64,000 nucleotides of DNA, taken from NCBI GenBank assembly GCA_032988165.1, contig JANTQF010000121.1, positions 36,805 through 100,804 on the forward strand, given 5' to 3'. This DNA comes from Emmonsiellopsis sp. PD_33. Its lineage: Eukaryota > Ascomycota > Eurotiomycetes > Onygenales > Ajellomycetaceae. Both the position numbers and the translations under genes were made by a program. The notes beneath the pieces are model-generated. The model was not told the DNA's origin and did no database searches. It saw nothing but the letters and a program-made list of their open reading frames with translations. Below, piece by piece: positions 46,501 through 58,410 of the stretch. How positions within the stretch are numbered: position 1 is the stretch's first letter; each line of letters opens with the position of its first letter.

Positions 46501-48995
46501 TAATTATTATAAGAACAGGCGAACATTCCGCCCGGCGGCGAGTTCTTATTATATAAAGCGAAGTGCACAAGGAGCCATTGGCCCCATGCTGGGATTTGTC
46601 GCTGACCCACAAGGAGGATACCCTCTCAAGCATTGGCAATTTTTTGCAAACAACCAACTCGGATCCACCATACAATCAGCTTTACTACGAATGGGTTGAT
46701 CACCGAAGGTGGAGGCTTAATCATTCTCATTCGAGTAGGCCTGAATATCATCTTACGCTCAGCTCCCTGGCTAAGATCCATATTTACGGCTTCTCTTCAT
46801 GACAGCGAAGCCTCATCATTTGTGATCGCACCGCCCCCAATAAACTTTCCGCAGTGAGGGTAGCTTGCGGAGCAGTGAGATAAGTGTTATCCCAAGCCGG
46901 GGTTGGCACTTGCATAAAATTTGGGCACTGACCCTGAGACGTGGCAACCAAGCAACAAGCATCGAAGTCGAGATCGAACAAGGAAACTGCGGCGCCTGCA
47001 ACGAGCTAACGTGGGTTACTAGCGTCAGTCGGCAAGAAATACGAGTATTAATTGTTCGAAGTCCGAATCAACCTATCCTCTTGTTATTAGTCCCTGTGTA
47101 CTCTGTACGAGGTTTATGATGATTGAGCGGAGCGGCAGCGAGAGAAATAATCCGTTGAAACCAACTCTTTCTGCCCATTTTTAGTCGCGAAATTCTCAAA
47201 AATTTCGCGGAGTACCGTGTTGACAAATAATCGAACAACGAGCATGATTGACCGGCGCTTGATCTCCTGTGAATGCGCGATGCCGGAACCCGGGAAAGAT
47301 ATTTTTAATTTGTTCCAGAGGGATCTTCAAGCTCAGATTGGCGAGATGAGTGGAGACAAAACATCGAGGAACTTACAACGGTTTTCACTGTCATTCTCAG
47401 GTTAGCCTGCGCAGAACAGCCTCCTGAAGGATTCTTGGGTTGCGCTCACATTTACGCTAATGGCAATGATTCTTGGAAAATCACCACCCCAAAAATCACC
47501 CTCCGAGGTTGTTTCCTCATGGTTTGGGAAGTTCGTGTGGCAGACATGTCAAATCGTCAACACTTTTTAGAGTGTCTGGTCGGTGGCCTCTGAGCCTTAA
47601 TAACTTTGGCACCTTTCCCTTTGTGGTTACATTGTCGCTTATTCTCTCCCTCCAGGAAACTTCGGCATGATCAGCATATCCCTTGCCATTGCAAGGATGG
47701 ATGGCCAAGGGACCGGTCCGGCAGATGCAGATACGGTGCATCATAATAGGGCCGTGGGCGGGATGACATGGGCGAGAACATGTTAAATATAGCATCACCG
47801 CCCCCGGCAACAATTGCTCATCTTCAGAAACGTGGCGGACATCGGCATCACCGAAAGCCTGAGGGTTGGGCATCGTTATCGTTCTTGTGGAGACTCCTGG
47901 GCCACCGGCTTTCTTAATTTTGCTCCCATCTCCCTATTGTGGTTTTCTCTTGGATAATGAGACAATTCTTGAGCTCCATATGTCTACTTTCGTCCGTAGA
48001 CTGGCTAGCAGGAATGATGACATTGAAATCCTTGGAGGTCTCCCAAATGGCCCATTATTTGTGTCTCGCTATGCCTCTATTTTTTTTTTTTTGTTTTTTT
48101 GAATGTGGGGAGATCGTATGTTCGCTCTAGGTTATGCCTCAAATTGTTCGAGTTGTGTGCGGGGTTGTAATGTTGAGAACCCCAGACCCCTGATAAGTGC
48201 GGGCAGTGCTTGATTCTGCATGGTCCTCAAGCCATCTGATTAAACCGCCTCAGTGCACGAAGTCGATACGAGAAGGTGTTTGTTCGTGAAGACAAGGTTT
48301 AAGGTTGCCGTTCGTATCTCTGCAGAACGCGCTGCCTGTTCCCGAAGATACTAGTACCGGTCGGGTTGTGGGAGACCATTGCTCCAAGTCAAAGCGGGCA
48401 AACACAACCCTCATCTGTTCGACCGAGTGGTTTTCTCTGGAGAAGCCGTGGCCAGCCTGGTATGGCATGCAAAGACGTGATGAACTGGCCTGGTCGATAA
48501 TGTGTCGGAGGTTGATAAAGGAGACAAACTGGTTTGCTCTGATTGGGGGTCTTGGCGCGGAGGAGGCTTAGCGAGCTCTATCCGAATCTTCTGTCTTCCC
48601 CTGTCCAACTTGACCGTGAACGTCGTGATGAACTCGAGAATGAGCACAGCCCACGAAATATATTAAAGCGCGGGACGCAGTCACCGCCGTCGTCCATGGA
48701 GAAACAAGAATGTTCGACCAAGACGGATCAGCGCTTTAGGGTCCTACAGCATAGTGGAATTTTCATGTCCGACAGAGGAACTACTATGTAGTGCTTTTCC
48801 AAAATGACATTCTGGTGGCGATTGGGGAAATATTTGCATACAAAGGCGATATCAACTCTTCCAGCACATGACCTTCTTATCCCTGGAGACAACTATCCAT
48901 GACTCTATCCAGCTCCAACCCATTTGGATGCCTTCGTGGTGGGCCGATCGCTCCATCGCATCAACCTACTAGTATGGATCGTCTTTGCTGGATAC
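46501..48995. other. Gene-poor intergenic DNA
   Basis: Several frames of 60-118 codons occur on both strands, overlapping each other. None has a domain, signal peptide or plausible intron-exon structure. The promoter of the MFS gene lies at the left end, with a TATATAAAG-like box near 46550 (on the plus strand as written). A T-run lies near 48079-48099. Confidence 0.5.
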
Positions 48996-49220
48996 TTAAA
49001 CATCCAACCCAAGTGCCCTCTTGAACCTGCAACTGGGCGGGCAGGGAATGATGCAAACTTTGCACGGATCGCTAGGGCAGCAGTATTGTGTGCTTGAGTC
49101 GCATCACTCCTGTCTTTGCTCCAAAGCCACAATCTCCGGCATAGGTTCTGGCGCAGGGGCGGCCATGACTTGCATGGCTGTGGCGGCGAGGAGGCTCACG
49201 ACGAAAGCGACTGGCTTCAT
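48996..49220 (-). pseudogene. Secreted cysteine-rich peptide gene with an in-frame TGA
   Basis: The ATG at 49220 opens a frame with a good signal peptide (MKPVAFVVSLLAATAMQVMA, then APAPEPMPE) and a propeptide-like IVALEQRQE. Codon 39 (49106-49104) is TGA. After it the same frame continues for 35 codons and contains seven Cys (C-x6-CC-x4-C-x2-C-x3-C-x3-C), ending at TAA 48996. The Cys-rich half looks like the natural mature domain, so the TGA looks like a recent nonsense change; read-through or a sequencing error are alternatives. No GT-AG intron removes the stop cleanly. Family and function unknown. Confidence 0.5.
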
Positions 49221-52040
49221 GTTGAGTAGGGTATAAGTCGCAAGTGGGACGTCTATAGCGCGGCCATGTCAGAAGATGCCATTATACCCTTGAATGGCTT
49301 ATTTGGGCCCTCCTCTTTGCCAAGGGCGCGGGTTGGGTAATTGTTGGGCTGATATGGAGGTTGAATCGACGAATCCTCGAGTGGGCTTCCTTGGAATTAT
49401 TTGATCGTGTTGATCAAGCCTCCCCCAGATACTGGCCGCCTATATATACCCCTATTCATGCGCCCCGCAAAACATACCCCTTCATCCGCCTTTCCGCCGT
49501 TGTCCTGACATATCCTAGGATCTCTAAACTAGCTATTGGTGGAATTTTTTATCAATATTCCAATCAAATACTACTCCTCGTAGGAGTACTCCTACCATAG
49601 TCCTTCAAACAGGGGTTGGAGAAGGATGTAGGTCGCCCGTTTACATATTACCCAGAGCATCTATATATTCGGACCGAGACTCTTATTTTTACAACAAATC
49701 GGTTCAATCCGGAGTTGTTGCTGCTGCGTTGCCCCCTGGCCGGCACACAAGGCAATCAAAGCGCCCGAGCCGAAATGTGTTCGTAGGCTTGCCTGTGAAA
49801 TCCAACCCTTCTAGCTGTCCCCCAATATACCGACCCACCCCGGCACGTTTCGTTTCGACGAAATTCTCCGACATAATACTATCCGACCCGTGGATGTGGA
49901 CCACAGTTGGCAATTCGAGGGTGACTACTCCGCCAACTTGAAAATCAAGCCTGCAAAGGAGAGACCCGCCTACACGCCTCTATGGGTCTATCACTACTTT
50001 TTGAGGCCATCCACCGGAGCCAACCTATTTGTATATGCGGTATGGGGTATAGAATCCTTTCTTTTTTTGTGCACTTTTTGTGCAACGCTTGCATATATAT
50101 AGAGATAAATATAGACTAAACTCTCCGTGAGCGTATCGGCCTGGCCGATCGAGTTTAAATCTCACTTAAAAACTCCTTTATCCAACTTGCGTAGCCGACC
50201 CTTGTATCCCAAAGAAAAGCTTCCGCGATCCACTAGTTAGTGAACGGGGATCACTTCGCTGAATATCAGCGTGCGTGAGAAGTTCTGACGCTCCAGCTTC
50301 TATCCCTTCCTCGTCCACGCGTAAAAGGAGAAACTATCATACTCCGTGGACATTATGATAGTAACCATAATTCATTAGAGCTCGGGGATTCATATTTAAG
50401 TCTGACTAAAATTGAGGAGGCGGTATGTTGCACTTATGTCAGCCGTAAGCTGAATTGTGAGACGACAACTTGCAATGACATCAGTCAAGCGATAGGGAGT
50501 CATCGATCTCCAGGACGAAACAATTATGATTATTTGTTACTAACTTTAAAAACTTGGATGTCTTATCGTCAGCCGAATATTTGCCCATCTTAAGTCATAG
50601 AGGTATCAAATGGACGAAGAAAAATACGACGTCCCTGTGCCCCGGCTGGCCTTAGACACGCATGAGGTGTAGGGCGTATTTTTTAAAGGTGGTGTCACAG
50701 GGAAGCTTGCTCGTTCTCGTCCCACCCTGCCTTGAACTCGGCGGTGGTCAGCGATAGTAGGCAGCCAGCAGTCATTTCAGATTCGCTGTCTTGCAGCGGA
50801 AATTTCGAAATAAGTCAGCGGAGAGGTGTAAAATATCTTTTGAAGCTGCAATACGAAATATAAGCTTCTGCAACATCCATATTCGATGCCCTTGAAAATA
50901 TTAAATTGCTAGGACGAACAATTCAGATCTAAATTCTAAAGCCCATGACATAGAGACGCTTACCCTAGATGACTTCCATTCATTCCTTCAAAACTACTAT
51001 CTGGTCAAATGATTGAATTCGACGACGACTGGGGTGTTTGGGTATGCCGATAAGAGGAGCCGACATCAATCCTCTCCATTCATAGGTAAGAAGCAAACCT
51101 TGGAAGCAGCAAGAGAAAGGACATGTGCGTCTGTCTGGCAAATAAGAATCCCGAATTTACTCGACAGTGTTTTCCACATGACTGGTGATACACCAAACCG
51201 AACGATGACCTGCCGAACCGTCCATATGGTCATATCTTGGCCCTCGGGCTGATCTCCAGCAATAAACGATTTCGTCAATCAGTAGAGTTGTCTTTACGAT
51301 TTGCCCTTCAATTTGAAGGCCATACAAGCAATCACAATACGATACGTGTGCACCCCGCCCAGCTCCTTGATTGTACGTGCCATACAACATTCCCCATAGA
51401 CGCTCGTGCTATCTGATGCCCAGTCCGAGGAAGAAAACGCCTTGAAATGTGAATCTTACTGTCGAAAACCGGCTCCCTAGGTACTAGTAAACAAGTACAA
51501 TGATTTCGCGAAGAGTAGAACTGAAGACTCCATATGGTTTGATATCCTACGTTTTCATTGATGATAAGCGCAACCTACCCATGGGACCCTACGAATCGCA
51601 AGCGAAAGAAGCACATGGGGGCGGGTAGAGCAGATATTTGCTCCAAAACTCTCCTTTCGGGAGTTGGAGTCGGGACTGTACTGGTCCTTCGGCCTTCTCG
51701 AGTGGGAGAATGACCAGTGTGCGCCAGTGGAATTGAGAGAAAATGCAACCAACACAGCTAGAAAGATCAATCTTTCAGGGCGTAGCGGCTTGTAAGTTCG
51801 TTGGATTTCGACTCCATATTGAAGCCCCTTACAAGATACCGCCATCTCTGTGCTGGAGTATAGATTGCTTTGGCATGATATAATGTGTATCCTCTGAACA
51901 TGTTGTTGGCTGTAGTCGAGTCGGCGTCCTTCGAGGAACTAAATAGTAGATACGATGTCACAATGATGCAGCGATGCGCTGATTGGCCGAGGCTCATCAG
52001 ATAAAGTTGGAAGCCGCGGTGGGGTCCGAGGTCACGAGGT
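49221..52040. other. Gene-poor intergenic DNA
   Basis: I see no supported gene. An open frame at 49890-50102 (plus) ends in a hydrophobic stretch but starts inside a low-quality region. Frames at 51555-52437 (minus) overlap each other and show no domain. A small inverted repeat (ACTCCTCGTAGGAGT) lies near 49570. Past 50,600 there is only weak AT-rich spacer. Confidence 0.45.
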
Positions 52041-52050
52041 GATAAGATAA
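52041..52050 (+). promoter_or_regulatory. Tandem GATA sites upstream of the oxidase gene
   Basis: GATAAGATAA contains two overlapping-direction HGATAR-type motifs, about 680 bp before the start of the FAD oxidase. AreA-type nitrogen regulators bind such sites in filamentous fungi. Relevance here is inference from position and from the enzyme's amine-oxidase-like class. Confidence 0.3.
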
Positions 52051-52416
52051 GGTTTACCGCCCCACCCAAGCCCCAATCCCAAACAGGAAATCCCAACCTT
52101 CTTCCAACTTCATCCCAGAACCAAAGCGAGACGTCGGCTCTCTGCCAATATGCTTTTCTATTTGCACACAACTGTCCAGATATGGTTTGAACAAGAGAGA
52201 TCTGGAGGCAAAGGCAATACACCGCTCATCGATAGCGCTAACAATATCCCAATAGAAAGAAAGTTTGGAAGTGGTCAGTTGATTCACGGCGCATGCAGCC
52301 TTCCCACGAGGAAATTCGGAGGCAAATCCTACCAACAGTGCGGTAGGACGCCAACAACATATGACAATGCCGCACCCATCCTTACGGGATTTTTCTTTTG
52401 GAAGGGCATCCCGAGG

Positions 52417-52443
52417 GTTCGGGTGATTCCACGTCACCCGAAC
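52417..52443. promoter_or_regulatory. Perfect 10-bp dyad upstream of the oxidase gene
   Basis: GTTCGGGTGA, a 7-bp spacer and TCACCCGAAC form a perfect inverted repeat centred 290 bp before the ATG. It contains CGG...CCG half-sites in inverted orientation, as favoured by dimeric Zn2Cys6 regulators. A TATATA element follows near 52470-52495. Confidence 0.45.
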
Positions 52444-52722
52444 GGGAATGTTTCGCGGCTTTTCTGTTATATACAGGACCCGCCACTATTATATATGCCG
52501 ATGTCTTAATAAATCTACGGGAGGACCTTGTGTTATAGTTTCACTTTACTTTATTCTTCAGTCGAGACAGAAACCTTATTCGCCATGTGTTTCTGATCCC
52601 GGGTTTTATTTATCCCACCGCTTCTTCTCGTCGCATCTACGATCACTTCTTTGCTTTGCTTGGAACATCCGGCGCTTCATAAATTGCAAGGAAGGGAATT
52701 TGTTATTTTCTGTGCCACAAAC

Positions 52723-54300
52723 ATGGAGGATCGCGTTGCAATCCCCGTCTCTCTACCCCATCCAAACCCTACTGTCTCATACTGGCAGGACCCGCCGGAC
52801 AAGATTGCCGATCTCCGCTCCACCCCCGAGCTCCCGGCGAAAGTGGACATTGCTATCATTGGATCGGGAATAAGTGGCGCCACAATTGCACATAATATCC
52901 TATGTCGAGCTCCTAAGACAGTAATTGTCATGCTCGAGGCGAGACAGGCTAGTAGTGGAGCTACCGGACGGAATGGTAGGAACAGGATCTTCTTTCACGT
53001 TGAGACTAGGGATTAACAAGCTAGGCCACCTTGCTAACCAAGCACGTTTCAAAATGAGAAATTAGGTGCCCATACCAAAGGCGCAACCTACACTACTTTC
53101 GCCGCAGACGTGGAAAAGCTGGGCCTAGATGAAGCCATCAAAATTGCCAAATTCGAGCTCAAAACAATCCGACTCGTGCACGGCTTTGCTCAAGAACATG
53201 GCATTGACTGCGAAAGCAGTCGCCTCGATACGGCGGACATTATATACAACCAAGAAGATCTGGACAGGGCCAACAAAACCATCGAGATCATGCGCAAGGC
53301 CATGCCGAACGACCCAGCCAGCGAATACAAGGTCTGGAACAGCAAGGAGACGGAAAAGCGTCTCTTCGTCTCCGGTGCAGCGGGGTCTATTACCTATGAA
53401 GCCGGCAGCATCAATGCGTACAAATTTGTTATCGGAATTCTTAAGCTATGCTTGAAGCACGGATTGAATCTCCAGACTGGGACCGCCGCCACACAGCTAT
53501 CCCGGAAGACGGAAGGAAATAGTACCAGCTGGACGGTAACAACCGCACGCGGGAACATCCAAGCTAAAAGAGTCATAATGGCGACCAATGCCTACTCAGC
53601 CGCCATATACCCCGCTTTCCAGGGCGTCATTGTCCCCGCTCGCGGCCAAGTCACCGCCCACCGGCCCGGATCGCACCTACCGCAACACTTGACGACTACT
53701 TACTCATTTAACTACGGCAGCGGCTACGACTACATGATCCAGTGTCCCGATTCATCAAAGTACCCGGGCGACATTGTGATTGGTGGCGGCTTCGTCCGGG
53801 GCATTAATGGTGGTCTCACTAACTATGGAAACACCAATGACGCAGTCGTGGAGCCGGTGACTAGCGAGTATCTGGCCGCGTCGACCGTTGAGTTTTTCGG
53901 CAGGAATTGGGGCAAGGATGATCCCGCCGGCCGCGTCAGGACGGAGTGGACGGGGATTTTCGCGGTAAGCCCCGATGGGTATCCGTTGGTTGGGGAGATG
54001 CCAGGAGAGCCCGGTTTGTTTGTTTCGGCTGCGTTTAATGGGCATGGTGGGTTTCTTTTTTGTTCTTTTTTTTATCCCTAAAACAAACGCCATCCAACTA
54101 ACACCCCTACCTACTCAGGCATGGCCCTCAGCCTCCTATGCTCCCAAGCACTCACTAGCATGATGTTCGGCGACAGCGAAACAGCTCTCTACAGCTGGTT
54201 CCCAAAGGCCTACAAGGTAACCGCACAGAGACTGGCGCAGCGCCTCCGTGCTAAGGAGAGAAGACCAACTGAAAATGTGCATACCAAGGCACGCCTATGA
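52723..54300 (+). CDS. FAD-dependent oxidoreductase (DAO/OrdL-like amine or amino-acid oxidase)
   Basis: Exons: 52723-52975, 53066-54046 and 54119-54300 (471 codons in frame; introns 90 and 72 bp, GT-AG). The dinucleotide-binding fold starts with VDIAIIGSGISGATIAHN (GxGxxG) at residues about 41-58, then a Glu ending the second strand (VIVMLEARQASSGATGRNGG), as in the DAO superfamily. Later blocks include SAAGSITYEAGSINAYKFVI-type substrate-domain text, ARGNIQAKRVIMATNAYS, WTGIFAVSPDGYPLVGEMP, and FVSAAFNGHGMALSLLCSQA, the C-terminal FAD-contact region. Such proteins oxidise secondary or primary amines, using FAD and O2, and occur in the cytosol or peroxisomes. The C-terminus (TKARL) is not a clear SKL-type peroxisomal signal. 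The substrate is unknown. The upstream dyad and GATA pair suggest specific regulation. Confidence 0.88.
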
Positions 54301-55524
54301 AACCAACATTCTTCACGATATGCAAGTACCGTACCAGCACCGCAGAGGAGCTCGTTCGGAGCCTTGGTGTTGGTGGGTTCTTTTCTTAAAAAAAATCATC
54401 TCCTTTCCCCTTTCGCTACTTCTATATTTTCCAGTGTATTATAGGTATAACTCATCCATCCAATAACTAACCCCTTGAGCGGTGGCGGTTGGTGGTGGTA
54501 CTGCGTTCATTGGTTGGGTTGGGTTGGACCGTTACATCATCGCCGGTTAGTTGCATGGACACATTTTCTTGATTTTCTCATGAGACATGCATGTGTACAC
54601 AGTGTGTTCCTGGGAACCGGGAGGTTGGGACAAGGAAGTGTTGGTTTCACGGTCCCTTTATATATATATATTAAATATATATATCGTGACTTTCAGGGGG
54701 GTGTTTGGTTGGTTGGTTAACATAACATATGTGTTTTTCTTTGATTGTTTGGGATTTTTTGGATTTTTGGTATTTGATATTTTTTGTTTCTTGTTTCTTA
54801 GTCTCTCTCTTTTGGACAGGCAAATGTGGCCCGACAAACTTTTCCGTCCTCCAATACTTACCCCCCCCCGCCCACACATTTCTATATATATATTAGCTTT
54901 TACGAATGAAATGAACCATTAGTATTCATTACATTCTCTATTACTTCCAGACAAATTACTGGGATAATGAAAACCCCCCCGCAAATGACGCATGTAGATG
55001 TGCCCAAGGATTTTTTTCAAGGTAGATAGATAGATTATATCTGTATGCGAAAGGAAGAAAGAGAAAGAGAAAGAAAGAAAAATACCCAAATCCATCCATT
55101 CATTATACACACGACACGAGATGATAAATAAAAACGAGAATCCCTACGATGAAAAATATAAAACACCCAATGCCAACCAACTACAAATGCGGGCAACATA
55201 CATAAGAGACAGACAGCCCTAAATAAACCATTCATCTCGACCAATTAAGGGGGGAAGACGAAAAAAAAAAAAAAAAAAAAAAAGCAAAGCAAAGCAAAGC
55301 AAAGCAGGTATCCCGATAACAGTAGACAGACCCCGACCCCAAGCAACGCCGAGGAAAAATGGGCTTTTTTAAAATATTTTAATTTTTGCATGAATCATGT
55401 CAATAAAAATATAAGAAGAATGAGTCCATGGTATTTATTTTCAACTTTTTGTCTTTGTTTTTTTTTATACAATTACTAAATTTGGTTGGCCCGTCGAGAA
55501 GGTTCTCAACAGTATATAGTTCAA
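54301..55524. other. Convergent 3' spacer with simple repeats
   Basis: This lies between the ends of the oxidase (+) and La (-) genes. It has a TATATATATATTAAATATAT palindromic tract near 54660, an A-run at 55261-55283 followed by (GCAAA) repeats to 55306, and GAAAGA purine runs near 55050. No gene is supported. Confidence 0.6.
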
Positions 55525-56911
55525 TCATGACTCCTTGACATCAACCTTCTTAGCAGGAGGGACGTCAGATGCGCCATTGGCGGCGCCACTTCCGTTGGCG
55601 GGCGCATCGTCTTCGCGCGCGCGCTTCTGGCCTGCCTTTGCGGCGTCGTCGCTGGTGGTCGATTGGATGACGGGGACACCGCTGTGATGCGTTAGTTAGG
55701 GTAACGAAATAGTAAACAAGTAAAAAAAGAGGTTCGGAAACGTACCGAGAATCCTTCTGGGATTCTTGACGGCCACCTCGTCCGCGATTTGGGCGGTGTC
55801 CGTGTCCACCCCTGCCTCCTCCGCGGCCGCGGCCATTGGACGAGCCCCCACGACCACGGCCCCGATGGCCTCCCCGGCCGCGAGAATTGCGCTCGTTGGG
55901 CTTCAGACGGCCTGCCTCAATCTCCTTGACTTTCTCATCGCAGTAGTCCTTCTTACTCTTGATGAGGAGCTCCGTAGTTCCCTTCCACTTGGGCTTGGGG
56001 TCCAGAGCCAAGAACGCCTTCTGGGTCTCTTCGCTGTCGAATTCTACGAAGACGCTTCCTTTGAAGATTTTATCGTGGGTGCGGCGGAGACGGATGGCGT
56101 TGGTGGGGCCGTAGGGAGTGAAGAATGCTTCAATGTCGAATTGGGTGCTTGGTTCCTCGGGTCCGAATCCCTTCGCATAGATGCTGCGGTGCATGGCCTT
56201 GTCTTCGAAAATCTTGACAGCGGAGGCATCGGGGGCTTCCTTGACCGTCTCGGGAAGTGGAACCTTGCGCTTGACGCAGGTGTTGTCGTTGGTCAGTTCG
56301 AGGAGTTCTGAATCCTTGAGAGCTTCAACGACGGCGCTGAATGGTTGGAAGCGGCGCATGCGCTTGAACGAGTGGAGGATGGAGAGTTCGACGGGGCGGT
56401 TTTCGCTTCCGCCAACCTTGGACAGGAGGAATTTGTCCATGGGGAGATTCGAGTCGGAGAAGTAGAATTCAACCTGGATACAATTGTTAGATACGCGCAT
56501 TTTCAGCACCTGAATAGAGAGGGAACTAACCTGTTTGCGGATCTCATTTGGATCGTTGGTCTCCTCCAGAGTTGTGGCATCCGACTTGATATTATCCCGG
56601 TAGTTTACACGTTCTCTGTGTCCGCCCCGGCCACCCCGCGAACCTTGGCCTTGGCCTCTAGCTGTGCCCTTGTCCTCTGTAGCTTCACCCTTCGATTCCG
56701 CATCCTGACCCATCTTTGCGGCGGCTGCGATAATTCTTGCTTCCTCCTTGGCCTCTTCATCCGCATTTGTAGCTTCTTCCGACTTGGCTGGTTCCTCAGT
56801 CTTTTGCTCGTCAGCCTTTAGCTCCTCCGCCACGGCCTTGACATCTTTCTCAGCTTGTGCGTTGGGGTTCGCTTCCACTGGGGGCGTGGCTTGTTTCTGT
56901 ACTTCGGCCAT
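55525..56911 (-). CDS. La-family RNA-binding protein (La motif + RRM + RGG tail)
   Basis: Genuine La proteins bind the 3' UUU-OH of RNA polymerase III transcripts and assist tRNA maturation in the nucleus. Exons: 56911-56531, 56473-55746 and 55681-55525 (421 codons in frame). The N-terminus is acidic/Ala-rich. The La motif spans residues about 110-200 (EIRKQVEFYFSDSNLPMDKF then VELSILHSFKRMRRFQPFSA). An RRM follows at about 222-315 (RSIYAKGFGPEE, FKGSVFVEFDSEE). An RGG/RGRGG-rich tail lies at about 325-365, then an AKAGQKRARED basic signal and a KKVDVKES end. Intron 1 (56530-56474, 57 bp) is a multiple of three and contains no stop, so retaining it would insert 19 residues into the La motif. 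It still has a branch site (CTAAC) and canonical ends. It is divergent from the GT2 gene, 1.5 kb away. Confidence 0.92.
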
Positions 56912-58410
56912 TATGCGGTATCTCTACTGGTCTCCAGAAAAGGGAGAGATTGAAAGGCGAGATATTGAGGCGGCAGGGAGCACACAGGTAGGCACCTGTC
57001 CTACAGAACGGAGTGCGCTTTTAATTCGACGACGACGGATACAAGTTATCGAGTCGGTCGTAGTAAGCTTAAGAAACGGATCTCACAACGAATAAAACCT
57101 GATCGGGTGTTGTATGGTTCCCCGTGTAGCGAAGAAGCAAATATAGCGAGGCGGGGAGATGATTCGTGCGCGGGCGCGTGCGAGGGTGTAGACGGCGCGG
57201 GGGCGGGCACAAAAAGAGAGGAAGTGCTAAGAACAATAGTCTCACGTTAGAATACCGGACGAGAGGAGCACCAGGGCCTTGTGAGAATTGGGGGCATACA
57301 GAGGAATTGTGTTGTGCGGAGAGGAATTGCAGCAGCTTTTTTCCTCCGAACGGTTGACGGTGACTGAGAATTTCGCGATGTGCCTGCCCGGCCGGCGGAA
57401 AATTGTTCCGGCCGGCTCGGTCATTTGTCGCGTCTCTTCGCGTATCCAAAACCGACGACGACGACGACGACAGACAGACAGACAGACAGACAGACAGGCG
57501 GATATCAGAGATACCAGAGCCATGGCCTGGCGGCTAATCATTGCGGTACGGAACGTTCCCTGGGGATTCGACCGGACGCTGCCCGCCCTCTGTGGCAATG
57601 CGTTGATGCGGCGCATACAAACTATACAAACTCCACCACCGCGCTGCAGCTAATCACCGCCCGCCAGCGCTGGTTGAGATGCGATGTCGCAGTGGAATAC
57701 GGCTGCCCGCAGAGTGGCCGGCTGCCAGCCCAGTACGCACTTACATACGCCCTTGCTGCCAGTAACTGTCACCGCACCCACGCCTTCCACGGACTGAGCC
57801 TGCATGCTCTGGCTGGCTGTGTCTGTGAGTCCCTGGACGTCTGGATGTCTGGTCGATCAAGTATCTCCATTCGTTGTCCATTCTTCCGTCTATATCGCCA
57901 CCTCGTGTGTTGCTATCTTCCTGGGTGCATGTTGATTTGCTGCTGCCCCGCCAGTAATGTGCTAGAAACACCCTCTGGTCCACTTGTTCTTTGTGTTCCT
58001 GTTCTATTGTGTTTCTGTGTTTTGTAGCAGTGAATAAAGCTGGCTATATCACGCCCTTTGTTGTCAATTCACCTTTATCCTGGCCAGCTGCAATCTTCTG
58101 CCGGCTCTTACTGCGGAAATATGTGTTGCATCTAGGCTCAGGGGCTTTGCAACAAGCTGCATGATACCCTGTTGCAACCTATATCGCTCTCTGTAAGGCC
58201 TGCCCCTCCCATCTGGTACTGCGGCTCCCTGCAGTGATAGGGCCCAGACTGCAGCCATGTCTAACTAACTGACCGTACATAGGAGCAACCTTTTCGGTAC
58301 CATATCCAACGGAAACTAACGCTTTATCTTGCACTGCTTTCCCGCTTCGTTCCCTGTCGCCTAATTGTCTCTAACCTCCCATATCCTCCAAACTTTGATT
58401 CCCGCTCGAT
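56912..58410. other. Divergent promoter region with a microsatellite
   Basis: It is shared upstream DNA of the La gene (-) and the GT2 gene (+). A (CGA)6 run passes directly into (CAGA)7 at about 57453-57497. Long frames here (for example 57380-58027 plus) read through the microsatellite and lack family resemblance. CT-rich segments precede the GT2 ATG. Confidence 0.55.

Noticed and set aside
51555..52437. Minus-strand frames of 96-151 codons
   Set aside because: Mutually overlapping, no motif, and they cover the likely promoter of the FAD oxidase.
57380..58027. 215-codon frame upstream of GT2
   Set aside because: Reads through the CGA/CAGA microsatellite; Cys/Arg-rich chance frame in promoter DNA.
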